From Actinomycetota bacterium (GTDB lineage Bacteria > Actinomycetota > Actinomycetes > Nanopelagicales > Nanopelagicaceae), in the NCBI GenBank assembly GCA_010023045.1, contig RGJX01000001.1:1-64000 (forward strand): a stretch of DNA of 64,000 nucleotides, read 5' to 3'. Below are positions 45,476-54,697 of the stretch, one piece after another (position 1 is the stretch's first letter; each line of letters starts with the position of its first letter). Both the position numbers and the translations under genes were made by a program. The notes beneath the pieces are model-generated. The model was not told the origin of the DNA and did not search any database. It saw nothing but the letters and a program-made list of their open reading frames with translations.

Positions 45476-45777
45476 GCTATACAGAACTTTCGATACTTAG
45501 CGTTATCTTGGTGATACTTATTGATCGATACATCCTTAAATCTCGGCTACTTGAGAAGAAGGCATATTGGACGGCTTACGCAATCATCATCTTCTTCCAG
45601 CTTCTTACAAACTGGTGGCTAACTTCGCGCAATATTCTTAGTTATAGCGAAGCGGCAATCATTGGTTGGCGGATCGCATCTGCTCCCGTTGAAGATCTGC
45701 TCTTTGGCTTTTCCATGGTCACACTAACGATGTCGCTCTGGATCTTTTGGGGGCGCAAAGGAGTGGAGCGCGATTAG
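45472..45777 (+). CDS. crtYd: Lycopene cyclase subunit CrtYd
   Basis: 101 residues, three membrane spans and the second cyclase motif 'APVEDLLFGFSMVTLTM'. It is translationally coupled to crtYc, and the two must act as a heterodimer. The stop overlaps the crtB stop by four bases on the opposite strand, so the cyclase and synthase transcripts converge. Confidence 0.9.
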   Translation: MSYTELSILSVILVILIDRYILKSRLLEKKAYWTAYAIIIFFQLLTNWWLTSRNILSYSEAAIIGWRIASAPVEDLLFGFSMVTLTMSLWIFWGRKGVERD

Positions 45778-46682
45778 CGGGCGTTGATCGCCCTAACCCA
45801 GGCTGGCAGTGCGACCTTCATTCTTCTCAGCATTGAGGTCTTGGCACGCCGCTTAAAGATTTCATATTCAATCTTCTCTACTTCATCAACAATCCCGCAA
45901 TAGAGTTCACTAGCAGCTTGGATACATGGACGTGATTCAGGTGAAAGAAACGCAATGCCTTCGTCAGATTCGCGCTGCAGTTTTCGAACGCGATCGATTT
46001 GAAACTTAAGCGCCGCAATAATTTCAGGTGTCAGAGTTCGTCGCTCCAACATGGCTCGGTCGACGCCGAATTTGGCTAGTTCGTTCTTAGGGAGATAGAC
46101 GCGACCCCGATCGAGATCCTCATTAACGTCTCTAATGAAGTTTGCTAGCTGAAAGGCAATACCTAACTTTTCGGCAGCGATTTTTGATTCATTAAATTTT
46201 CCGGGAATTGTTCCCAAGATTGGGAGCATTTGGAGTCCAATTACCGCGGCCGAGCCGTAGACATACTCCATTAGTTCTTCAAAAGTTGCATACTCCGTTT
46301 TATCAAGATCCATAGCCATGGAATGTAAGAATGCCTCAAAGTATGCGATTGGGATATCAAATCGTTTTACCGTATCGACCAAGGCCCTACCTATGTGATC
46401 ACTACTTCTTCCAGCTTTGATATCTTGAAGTAATTGATAGCTCCAGCGCTCTAACTCAGCTCGTTTTTCTTGAGGCGAAAGTTTAGAATCTAAATCGTCG
46501 ACAATTTCGTCTGCATATCTGGCAAAGCCATATAGCGCGTGAACAAATGGTCGCTTGTTTTTCGGAAGTAAAAGAGTTGCAAGAAAGTAAGTCTTACCAT
46601 GTTGGGAGTTAAGTCGCTTACACTCTAAATAAGATTGGCGCAGGGCCTCTTCTTTTATGCCCGCTGCTTCTAATTCATCCAT
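45774..46682 (-). CDS. crtB: Phytoene synthase
   Basis: 302 residues of the squalene/phytoene synthase fold. The two Asp-rich motifs are 'YARYADEIVDDLD'-like at ~52-65 and 'FIRDVNEDLDRGRVYLP' at ~160-180. It condenses two geranylgeranyl diphosphates to phytoene. The start overlaps the end of crtI by eight bases; gene order on this strand is crtE-crtI-crtB. Confidence 0.95.
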   Translation of the reverse strand: MDELEAAGIKEEALRQSYLECKRLNSQHGKTYFLATLLLPKNKRPFVHALYGFARYADEIVDDLDSKLSPQEKRAELERWSYQLLQDIKAGRSSDHIGRALVDTVKRFDIPIAYFEAFLHSMAMDLDKTEYATFEELMEYVYGSAAVIGLQMLPILGTIPGKFNESKIAAEKLGIAFQLANFIRDVNEDLDRGRVYLPKNELAKFGVDRAMLERRTLTPEIIAALKFQIDRVRKLQRESDEGIAFLSPESRPCIQAASELYCGIVDEVEKIEYEIFKRRAKTSMLRRMKVALPAWVRAINAR

Positions 46683-48073
46683 TTCCAGTAATTCGCTCTG
46701 CAGCTAACTTTCCAGAGATTAGAACCATAGGCACTCCAACACCGGGTTGAGTTCCACTTCCTGCGAAGACGACATTCTCAAAACCTCTTGCCATGTTCCC
46801 CGGCCTAAATGGACCGGTCTGGAAGAAAGTGTGTGCGCTCGCAAAAGGCGCACCCATTTCATGTCCCATGGCCTGCCACTCTAGCGGCGTGGTTAGGTGC
46901 TCAACTTCTATGGAATCGCCAAAACCGGTATATCCGCGTGACTCCATTACTCGCACCATCTCATCTCGATAACGAGGCGCTTCGCGCTTCCATTCAATAT
47001 CAGCGCTCAAGTTTGGAGTAGGGAAGAGGACGTAGTAACTCTCCTTTCCCTTTGGCGCTAGTTGCGGATCATCATGAGATGGAACGGTAACTAGCAAGCT
47101 TGGATCAGTCATTAGCCGCTTTTGATCTATCAATTCCTCGAAAACACCATCCCAAGAATCGCCAAAGTGAATGTTGTGATGTGCGATGTGGTCATACCGC
47201 TTATTTGAACCGGCAAGAAGAACTGCACAAGAAGGGGAGTAATTCAAGCGTTTAACCCGTCGCGGTGTCTTATTGAGCAGCTCTCTGTATGCAACGGGAA
47301 GGTCTGGGCTAAGAATTATGACATCACATTCGTAGCGAGAACCATCTTCAGTAATTGCTGCATTTACACGCGAATTGTTCTTTTCAAGTTTTGTTACTTT
47401 CGAGTTGTAGTGAATCTTTACTCCATGTTTGGTCGCAGCTCCGGCTAGCGCTCGCGGTAGGGCGTGCATTCCACCTTTGGGGAAGAAGACGCCATTTACT
47501 GAGTCCATATATGCAATTACTGCATATATTGCTAGAGCTTGTTGCGGGGAGACGCCGGCATACATCGCCTGAAATGAGTAAACCCTCTGGGTTCTTGGGT
47601 CTTTTAGAAATTGGGAGACCTTTGGCGCAAGTCTACGAAAGCCACCGATTGCAATTAATCGAGCTAGATTGGGAGTGAGCAGATCAAAGGGGGTATCAAT
47701 GTTCTTGTCGATGAAGTCATTCATCTCGTACTTGTAAAGTTTGGTTACGAAGTCCACATACTTTCGATAGCCAGCAGCCTCATCACCACCAATTACTTGG
47801 GCAATCTCATCTTCCATCTTCTTTGTATCCGCGTGAACATTGAGGATACTTCCATCTGAATAAAAGGCTCGATACAAAGGGGAGAGGGGCAGCACCGGTA
47901 TCGAACGAGTATCCATCCTTTTTTAGTAATCCATTTCGGCCACCGGGAACCGACTCACGTTCCAGAATAGTTACTTCATGTCCAGCTCCAGATAGTCGCA
48001 GAGCAGCGCTAAGGCCTGAGAGTCCAGCGCCAACTATCACTACACGATCGCGCTTGCCTTTAACTCTACGCAT
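46675..48073 (-). pseudogene. crtI: Phytoene desaturase CrtI, broken by a deletion/frameshift
   Basis: The N-terminal FAD motif 'VVIVGAGLSGLSAALRL' and 'GYSFDTG' are encoded in one frame (48073 to ~47894). The remainder, starting 'LPLSPLYRAFYSDGS' and ending 'GVPMVLISGKLAAERI', is in another (from ~47892 to 46675). In intact CrtI proteins about 30 residues ('FDTGPT' to the 'L.PL.P.YRA' block) lie between these points and are missing. So a deletion of roughly 80-110 bases that also shifts the frame is inferred. Only a few codons overlap at the junction. Without it lycopene could not form unless the second CrtI-like enzyme (50613-52124) or a copy elsewhere replaces it. Confidence 0.85.
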
Positions 48074-48080
48074 CTAAGTT

Positions 48081-49145
48081 TCAACTCTTTCTCTTGGTGG
48101 CAGCAAGGGCCATCTCTTTTAGGCGCTCTGCAATTTCGCCATCCAACTCTGGATTATTGAGCGCAGAGAGAGCTTGATCCAACAAGCGTCCGATCAACTC
48201 TTCGCATTCAGCGAGGGCACCCGAATCCTCTATCAATCTCTGTATTTCTGCGACTTGAATTCTGTCGAGATTTGGGTCACCTAGGTGGCGTTCGATTTTT
48301 GCTTGGGTTAGCGAATCTGAACGTTCTGCGGTCATCGCTATCAAGACGGTTCGCTTTCCCTCCCGGATATCATCGCCAGAAGGCTTTCCAGTAACACTTG
48401 ATTCACCAAAGACTCCCAGGATGTCATCTCTTAGTTGAAAAGCTTCACCTAAGGGAAGTCCAAAGTCAGTTAGGGATTGTTGTAGCGATTGACTCGCTCC
48501 GGCGAGTGCCGCTCCAAAACGAAGTGGACGTTCAATCGAATATCTCCCAGATTTATAACGGGCAATCTTTCGGGCACGATCTAAATCTGATTTTCCGAGC
48601 GCTCCCTCCAAGACATCTAAGTATTGGCCAGCCATTAACTCAGCTCGCATCTCATGAAAGATTGGAATGGCTTGCTTAACTTGGGTTTCTGTGATTCCAG
48701 ATTCACTAATCATTTGATCGCTCCATGCAAGTGCTAAATCTCCAAGCAGAATTGCAGAAGCTAAACCGAATCTTTCAGAGCTACCGGCGTATTTGCTATC
48801 AATATGGAGCGCCTCAAATCTCCTATGTAGCGAGGGCTTATTCCGCCTGGAATCAGAACCATCCATGACATCATCATGAATCAACGCACAAACATGGACG
48901 AGCTCGAGAGCGGAACAGGCTTTGAGTACTTGCGGCGAAGCTTTTGCACCGGCTCCAAGAAATCCCAGGTAGGCAAAGATGGGCCGGAATCTCTTTCCGC
49001 CATCTAAGACATACTCGGATAGCGCTTCGGCGACTGGATTTAGATGAGTATCGATTTCCCTTAATTCGGATGCTCGATTGCGTGTAAAGGATTCTAACTC
49101 CGCATCAATTGCGCTACGAATCTCTGAGATTCCGGATAAAACCAC
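48081..49145 (-). CDS. crtE: Polyprenyl (geranylgeranyl) diphosphate synthase
   Basis: 354 residues. The first Asp-rich motif is 'LIHDDVMDGSDSRRNKPSLH' and the second 'LRDDILGVFGESSVTGKPSG', both intact. 'GGKRFRP' precedes them. It makes the C20 precursor for carotenoids. It heads the crtE-crtI-crtB run, with seven bases to crtI, and diverges from metF with 24 bases between starts. Confidence 0.93.
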   Translation of the reverse strand: MVLSGISEIRSAIDAELESFTRNRASELREIDTHLNPVAEALSEYVLDGGKRFRPIFAYLGFLGAGAKASPQVLKACSALELVHVCALIHDDVMDGSDSRRNKPSLHRRFEALHIDSKYAGSSERFGLASAILLGDLALAWSDQMISESGITETQVKQAIPIFHEMRAELMAGQYLDVLEGALGKSDLDRARKIARYKSGRYSIERPLRFGAALAGASQSLQQSLTDFGLPLGEAFQLRDDILGVFGESSVTGKPSGDDIREGKRTVLIAMTAERSDSLTQAKIERHLGDPNLDRIQVAEIQRLIEDSGALAECEELIGRLLDQALSALNNPELDGEIAERLKEMALAATKRKS

Positions 49146-49169
49146 AGCGCAACGGTACCCTCAACCCGT

Positions 49170-50015
49170 ATGCCAAGCACTCCAACTTTCTCTGTCGAAT
49201 TCTTTCCGCCAAAAGATATGGCAGGAGAAGCTCGACTCTGGGCATCTTTAGATGCGCTTGTGCCATTTAATCCTGACTTTGTCTCGGTGACTTATGGAGC
49301 CGGTGGCAGCACGCGCGATCGAACTATAAGAATCACAAGCGAGATCACCAAACGGACCGGACTAAAGACGGTCGCGCATCTAACCTGTGTCGGTTCTACT
49401 GAAGAAGAATTAAGGGAAACTTTAAGTAACTATCGCAACGCTGGAATAACTTCAGTACTCGCGCTTAGGGGAGACCCAGAAGGAGGACCGGCATCTAAGT
49501 GGCAAACTACCGAGGGCGGATTTGATCACGCTGATCAACTTGTAACGCTTGCTCGAGAGTTAGGTTTTGAAGTTGGCGTGGCTGCTTTCCCCGATAAACA
49601 TCCAGCTTCAAGGGATCTCAATCAAGATGTGCTAGTTCTGTTGGAGAAAGAGCGACGGGGCGCTTCTTTTGCCACAACACAATTCTTCTTCGGTATTGAA
49701 AAGTATTTAGACTTAAGGGAACGACTCCAAATTGGAAATTCAAAACTCCCGATAATTGCGGGAATCCTTCCTATCACTAACGTGAAACAACTTGAGCGAA
49801 TGGCGCTCTTGAGTGGAACTCCCATCCCACAAGACATCTCGGCTCGGATAAGCGTTGTTGAAGCCACTCCTGAATTGGTGCGAGCCGAAGGCGTTGCGAT
49901 TGCCAGCGAGTTGGCTCAAGATTTGATTAGTTCCGGTGCTCCGGGTCTTCACTTCTACACGATGAATTCTGCGGATTCGACCATTGAAATCGTAAAACGC
50001 GTAGGCCTTCGATGA
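49170..50015 (+). CDS. metF: Methylenetetrahydrofolate reductase
   Basis: 281 residues of the FAD TIM-barrel. 'SVEFFPPKD', 'VSVTYGAGGSTRDRTI', 'HLTCVG' and 'LALRGDPEGG' are the family's blocks; 'APGLHFYTMN' closes the barrel. It supplies methyl-THF for methionine. No riboswitch was seen in the 24-base gap upstream. Its stop overlaps the start of the next gene (ATGA). Confidence 0.95.
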   Translation: MPSTPTFSVEFFPPKDMAGEARLWASLDALVPFNPDFVSVTYGAGGSTRDRTIRITSEITKRTGLKTVAHLTCVGSTEEELRETLSNYRNAGITSVLALRGDPEGGPASKWQTTEGGFDHADQLVTLARELGFEVGVAAFPDKHPASRDLNQDVLVLLEKERRGASFATTQFFFGIEKYLDLRERLQIGNSKLPIIAGILPITNVKQLERMALLSGTPIPQDISARISVVEATPELVRAEGVAIASELAQDLISSGAPGLHFYTMNSADSTIEIVKRVGLR

Positions 50016-50653
50016 GCGAAGCAATGAGTAGAGAAGAATTCTTCATAAGTTGGAGTGCGCTTCATGGCGGCGCCCAAGTTAAGGGAATCGTGCGCGCTTG
50101 GCTCATCATTAGTTTTTACATAACTAGGCCACTAATAGTTATGAAATTCTCACCGAATTCTCTATCGCTTCTCTCCATCATCGCTGGGGTTGGATTCTTA
50201 CTAGCCCTAGAAAGTCATTGGGCAATTGCCCTTCTTGTGCTCTCACTTCTTCTTGATGGCATTGATGGCACTGTTGCAATTGCAACAGGAAAGAGCTCGA
50301 AATTTGGGGCTCTGGTCGATAGCGTTGCCGATAGATTTGTCGAAGGGCTCTGGGCGATTGCGCTCTATCTTTTGGGGGCTCCGTGGCAAATAGTTTTAAC
50401 AGCCTGGTTGGCAGCCTTCGTTCAGGAATACCTACGCGCGCGGGTTGGCGGGCTTGGAGTCAATCAAGTTCTATTTGTGACTTGGTGTGAGCGACCAGTC
50501 CGAGCGACGCTGATTTTCATTCCCTTAATCGGAAGGTTATTCGATTTAGATTTATTCGAATTAGCATCCTGGATCTGGGTCACTATGCAGATAAGTAGCG
50601 CAGTAACTCTTTTTAATTTGCTTCGATTGCAGCTGCGACAATCTCGGCGCTGA
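50012..50653 (+). CDS. CDP-alcohol phosphatidyltransferase family protein
   Basis: 213 residues, about five membrane spans. The motif is 'DGIDGTVAIATG...GALVDSVAD', i.e. D-xx-DG-xx-A with later G-xxx-D-xxx-D, so all four metal-binding Asp are kept. The Arg after the Ala is replaced by Ile, which occurs in an actinobacterial subfamily. These enzymes join a CDP-activated lipid to an alcohol. The acceptor is unknown. It is coupled to metF and converges on the CrtI-like gene with 41 bases of overlap. Confidence 0.8.
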   Translation: MSEAMSREEFFISWSALHGGAQVKGIVRAWLIISFYITRPLIVMKFSPNSLSLLSIIAGVGFLLALESHWAIALLVLSLLLDGIDGTVAIATGKSSKFGALVDSVADRFVEGLWAIALYLLGAPWQIVLTAWLAAFVQEYLRARVGGLGVNQVLFVTWCERPVRATLIFIPLIGRLFDLDLFELASWIWVTMQISSAVTLFNLLRLQLRQSRR

Positions 50654-52124
50654 GCGCTACCAGCGGTAATCCGCCGCCCGGATGAGCAGAGCCACCAACG
50701 CAGAATAAATTTTCGATGGGTGAGCGATTTCGTGCTCTAAAGAATGCCGAGCGCATCCCATTACTTGAAGTTCCATAGATTGAGCCACCAGGTGCTCGAT
50801 ATTCTCGTTCTAAGTCTGCAGGAGTTCTAATCTCCATATTAATGATTCGATTCCTAACCGATATTCCCTTGCGCTCCATCTGGGAAATGATCAGGTTGGC
50901 ATACTCCTCTTTGTATCCAGACTTATTCCAATCGGTTCCATTTTCTGGATCATGCCGCGGGGCATTTATGAGAACAAACCAAGCTTCGTGATCTGGTGCA
51001 GGGACCATGTCCTGATCTTTTGGATTGCAGATATAGATGGCCGGATCTTTGGGCGGCTCATTACGCTTGAAGATTGCATCAAACTCGTCATCGTAGTTCT
51101 CTGGAAAAACCACAGTGTGATGCTTCAGATCACTCTTACCCTTTAATGAGAGCAGGAGCGAGAAGCCAGAGAGCGAAGGAGTAGCTCGCCTCAAAGCTTT
51201 GAGAGCTGGTTTTGCCTTCGGTTCTTCTTTAACTAATTCACTATAGAGTTCGGAGGCATCGGCATTTGAAATCACCAAATCACAGGCGAAATTTCTTCCA
51301 TCCGTCAACGTGACCCCAGTAGCTCTACCAGCCTCAGTGTTAATGGCCGCTACAGTTGAATTTAGGTGGATTGCTACGCCCAATTCGGCGACGCGTTGCG
51401 CGAGTTTCGTTCCAAGCGTCCCAACTCCACCAGTCACATGCCAAGCTCCGAAAGCCTCTTCTACAAAAGCTATAGTCAATAGGACTGCGGGTACTTTGCG
51501 AGGATCAGATCCAGTGTAGGTCGCATATCGATCGATAATTCTTCTTAGATACTCATTATCCGTGTAGCTATTCGTCAAAGAGCGTAGCGAGCGCCAGGGT
51601 GCAATCGTAAATAGATCATGGAAGAAACTCTTCCGCTTAAGAAAAGGAATTAAGCTTCTAAGTTCGCCTTCTATAAAACTCTCCCGAGAAGATTCCCACA
51701 TCGCTTCTGCTCGAGTGAGAAGTTTGTGCCAATCACGTCCGGCTGACTCGCCAAAAGTCTCCGATATAGCTTTCACGGTACCGTTATGCGAAAGATTTGG
51801 GAATGTCACCCTCTTTCCGTCATGGAAAATGTATTCAAAAGAGGGATCAACTGCTTTCAACTCGACAAGGTGCTCAAGGCGTTTGCCGGTTTTGATAAAG
51901 AGGTCTCGATAAACGGCCGGAAGAGTCAGTAATGAAGGTCCGGTATCGAAGCGAAAACCATCTATGTTCTCTGTTTGGCACTTACCTCCCAATTTGTTGC
52001 TCGCTTCAAAGAGCGTGACTTTGTGACCTTTTTTTGCCAATCGCGCAGCGCTGGCAAGACCCGCCATCCCGCCACCAATAACGACTATCGCCTTCGGGGT
52101 CTTAGTGGGAAAGTGATGGCTCAT
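50613..52124 (-). CDS. CrtI-family carotenoid desaturase/oxygenase (CrtD-like)
   Basis: 503 residues, full length. The FAD motif 'IVVIGGGMAGLASAARLAKK' and 'GFRFDTGPSLLTLPAVYRDL' are complete (compare the broken crtI). The C-terminal 'GGSAHPGGGLPLVALSAEI' is the CrtI-family signature. The neighbours CruF and CruG-like suggest a 3',4'-desaturase (CrtD) acting on the hydrated end of a monocyclic carotenoid. A CrtO/CrtP-type oxygenase is the alternative. Start overlaps the glycosyltransferase stop by four bases. Confidence 0.8.
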   Translation of the reverse strand: MSHHFPTKTPKAIVVIGGGMAGLASAARLAKKGHKVTLFEASNKLGGKCQTENIDGFRFDTGPSLLTLPAVYRDLFIKTGKRLEHLVELKAVDPSFEYIFHDGKRVTFPNLSHNGTVKAISETFGESAGRDWHKLLTRAEAMWESSRESFIEGELRSLIPFLKRKSFFHDLFTIAPWRSLRSLTNSYTDNEYLRRIIDRYATYTGSDPRKVPAVLLTIAFVEEAFGAWHVTGGVGTLGTKLAQRVAELGVAIHLNSTVAAINTEAGRATGVTLTDGRNFACDLVISNADASELYSELVKEEPKAKPALKALRRATPSLSGFSLLLSLKGKSDLKHHTVVFPENYDDEFDAIFKRNEPPKDPAIYICNPKDQDMVPAPDHEAWFVLINAPRHDPENGTDWNKSGYKEEYANLIISQMERKGISVRNRIINMEIRTPADLEREYRAPGGSIYGTSSNGMRSAFFRARNRSPIENLFCVGGSAHPGGGLPLVALSAEIVAAAIEAN

Positions 52125-53197
52125 ATCGCCCTACCGCGCCATTCAAGTCGTCCCATTCGCTTTAGAAAAATCGATCTAATAATCAATCCAATCCAGATTG
52201 CTATCGCTAAGGGGTGAAGAGGTGCTGAAAATATTGTTGATTTAGTCCGTGCCGCCGCTAGCAGCCTGGAGATTATTAGCGCTAAATATCCATAGAGTCC
52301 CCAACTTTCGCCTTGAATCGCAGAAATCGCCGGATAAATTGAGGAGAAGAAAAGTATTGAGATTGCAACCAGTGCTCCTGGCGTTCCACCAAAGGCACGC
52401 CATTGTGACTTTGAGTATCCAGCGATTAGAGAATCTGAGTCCTTGTACATCTCGCAGCTTGCAATCTTTGATCCATCTACAACCGAACCGATAGCTCCAG
52501 ATTTGCGGAGTAAACGAGCTAACTCCATATCATCTATTACTTCACCCTTTATCGCCTGATGACCGCCTGCTCTTTGATAATGTGAATTGCGAACAATGAA
52601 TAGTTGTCCATTGGCTACAACCGTGCGCGGACTCTTACTCCTCTCAATTAATCTAAGTGGCAATGAAGCAAACCAGGACCATTGAAGTAATGGTTGCACG
52701 AGTTTTGCAATAGGCGTACTAGCAATTTGGCGAGGGTAAGGAGAGATATAGTCCCAACCTTCTTTTTTGAGTAGCGCAATTGCGTCTGCGATGGCGCTCT
52801 TCTCGAGGCGAACATCTGCATCGAGGAAAACCAGAAATTCTTCACTACTGCGATTTGCAAGTTGCTGTAACGCATAGTTCTTACCGAGCCAACCCTCTGG
52901 TAATGGAGTTGCGGGGATAGATTCAAAGCGATAATCCTTAACTATCTTCAATACTTCAGCGGTACCGTCAGAAGATTCATCATCAAGAACTCGGATTTTG
53001 AAATTGTCGAGTTGCACTTGGGCAAAGGCTGCGGAAAGTACTCCTTCTGCGTTTTCGATTTCATTACGCATGGGAATCAAAAGCGCCACCGACTCCGATA
53101 CAGGAGTTCTATTTGACTTAACCGAGCGAGCGGTAAAGAAATTAAAGAGAGAGAAAATGAGAATCAACGAGATTAGCGCTTGGGAAAGTTGATCCAT
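52121..53197 (-). CDS. Membrane glycosyltransferase family 2 (CruG/CrtQ-like)
   Basis: 358 residues. An N-terminal membrane helix leads into the GT2 fold: 'ALLIPMRNEIENAE', 'VLDDESSDGTAEV' and 'EFLVFLDADVRL'. The acceptor part has 'IDDMELARLLRKSG', and three or four helices end the protein. Next to cruF, this is the expected place for CruG, which attaches a sugar to the 2'-hydroxyl of a myxol-type carotenoid. The start overlaps the cruF stop by one base. Confidence 0.8.
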   Translation of the reverse strand: MDQLSQALISLILIFSLFNFFTARSVKSNRTPVSESVALLIPMRNEIENAEGVLSAAFAQVQLDNFKIRVLDDESSDGTAEVLKIVKDYRFESIPATPLPEGWLGKNYALQQLANRSSEEFLVFLDADVRLEKSAIADAIALLKKEGWDYISPYPRQIASTPIAKLVQPLLQWSWFASLPLRLIERSKSPRTVVANGQLFIVRNSHYQRAGGHQAIKGEVIDDMELARLLRKSGAIGSVVDGSKIASCEMYKDSDSLIAGYSKSQWRAFGGTPGALVAISILFFSSIYPAISAIQGESWGLYGYLALIISRLLAAARTKSTIFSAPLHPLAIAIWIGLIIRSIFLKRMGRLEWRGRAI

Positions 53198-54003
53198 TAG
53201 TCATTACGCCCAAGTTTCACCGATAAGAAGTACCAGGCCACCACGATACCGAGGGCAAAACCTCCAAGAAGAGCCACTCCAGGTCTATCGAAGAAGAAGA
53301 GATTGGCGATAATCCCACTCAACCAACTCCACATTAGGAAGAACTCCGGCACTGCGCGACTAGCTCCAAGAGAGCGTCGCTCTTTGGGCAGCGCAAAATT
53401 AAGTAAGGCCATCAAACCCATTCCGGTTAATAGCCAACCAAAGGTATTTGAGATTGGAATCTCAGGTTGAAATGGAACCGTTGAGCCAGAAATTTCCCAA
53501 GTCCATCGCCCTGCTGAAACCATCTGTGGATCCAAGAAGAGATCCCAAGCCATTAATCCATAACCACCAACAAGAAAAACCCATCGCGGTGCGATTCTTC
53601 TAGCTGCGAGGAAAATTGGATGGGCCATCATTAGCCAGGCAAAGGGCACAACTAGTGGCACTCCGTAAATTTGATAACCCAACGAGCCTGAATATTCGTA
53701 AGTTCCAAACGGCCAACCAGTTCGCATTCCTATCTGTTCGACAAAGAGGGCATAAAAAAACGTGATTGCTAGAAAACGAATTGCGTATGCAAGGCGATAA
53801 GCAAAGAGTGCGTGTAGCAACATGGCGCCAGCGCACCAATAAACAGTCGAAATAGTCACGAGACGAAGCGGTTCACCATCTAGAAGTGGATAAGAAATCT
53901 GTAGGCCAATCGCCACGGTTAAAACTGCAATTAATAGGAAGTTTTGAAAAGGAGTTATACGACGACGCGAATCCCGTCTGGGCCGGAAGTTGCGAATCGA
54001 CAT
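53197..54003 (-). CDS. cruF: Carotenoid 1',2'-hydratase CruF
   Basis: 268 residues, six to eight membrane spans, DUF422 family. Conserved blocks: 'VEQIGMRTGWPFGTYEYSG' followed by 'YGVPLVVPFAWLMMAHP' and 'GLMAWDLFLDPQMV'. CruF adds water across the terminal double bond of the acyclic end of gamma-carotene-type compounds. It implies that the final carotenoid has one open end, agreeing with the heterodimeric cyclase making a monocyclic product. Confidence 0.88.
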   Translation of the reverse strand: MSIRNFRPRRDSRRRITPFQNFLLIAVLTVAIGLQISYPLLDGEPLRLVTISTVYWCAGAMLLHALFAYRLAYAIRFLAITFFYALFVEQIGMRTGWPFGTYEYSGSLGYQIYGVPLVVPFAWLMMAHPIFLAARRIAPRWVFLVGGYGLMAWDLFLDPQMVSAGRWTWEISGSTVPFQPEIPISNTFGWLLTGMGLMALLNFALPKERRSLGASRAVPEFFLMWSWLSGIIANLFFFDRPGVALLGGFALGIVVAWYFLSVKLGRND

Positions 54004-54028
54004 GGGTCAATTCTGCCTTAATCGCCGG

Positions 54029-54697
54029 CTAGAGCACTCCAGATGAACTTATCAGCGCAAATCGGCCGAACAACTCTTCGGCATACCATTTCTCGCGAGC
54101 TGTAGCTGCGATAACTTCTTTATGAGCCTCACCCCGATAGGCAAAGTAACTAATCGTCTTTGGGTCTTCCCAGATCGAAAAAGTTCCTTGTAGTCCCAGT
54201 GGCGCTTCACCAATTCCAATTGCGCTGATTAAACCTGGAGCGCTCCTCAAACTCTTCGTTACGGGAGGTACAGAGCTCCAAAATAGAAAATTCTTACGCC
54301 ACTTGATTCGAGCTCTCGTTATCGCAACAACCTTGCCATTCCAATCTATCGGAGCGATTTCTGATTTGAATGGATTCTTTCTAGACCACTTACCATGGAC
54401 TGCGATTGGCTTAAGAGTCGCCTCAAACTTCTCGATAGATTTTCCATTCCAGTTTTTTATCAACTTAGAATTTTCGAATTCAGCTAACCCCTGATCTTCA
54501 ATGTTTATTAATAGTCCCCATCGGCTTGGATCTGCATCTCGAGGAGTAAAAGTCTCTCCCTTTCCTGTTCCCAATAATTTCCAGAATGAGATACTGGGAT
54601 TTCTTCTTAGCGCACGTCTATCAAGAGCCATACGAAGTATCGCCCAAAGAAAGTACTTACGTGGAACTCTCCAAAAATAGACTTTTGTAGTCATCAC
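54029..54697 (-). CDS. CrtA-like (spheroidene monooxygenase family) protein
   Basis: 222 residues. 'FWKLLGTGKGETFTPRDADP' with 'SRWGLLINIED' and the later 'FSIWEDPKTISYFAYRGEAH' are the landmark blocks of the CrtA family. CrtA adds a keto group to the 2 position of acyclic carotenoid ends. Its place in the operon with CruF and CruG-like suggests a ketolated acyclic end group. The start overlaps the hydrolase stop by four bases. Confidence 0.8.
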   Translation of the reverse strand: MMTTKVYFWRVPRKYFLWAILRMALDRRALRRNPSISFWKLLGTGKGETFTPRDADPSRWGLLINIEDQGLAEFENSKLIKNWNGKSIEKFEATLKPIAVHGKWSRKNPFKSEIAPIDWNGKVVAITRARIKWRKNFLFWSSVPPVTKSLRSAPGLISAIGIGEAPLGLQGTFSIWEDPKTISYFAYRGEAHKEVIAATAREKWYAEELFGRFALISSSGVL

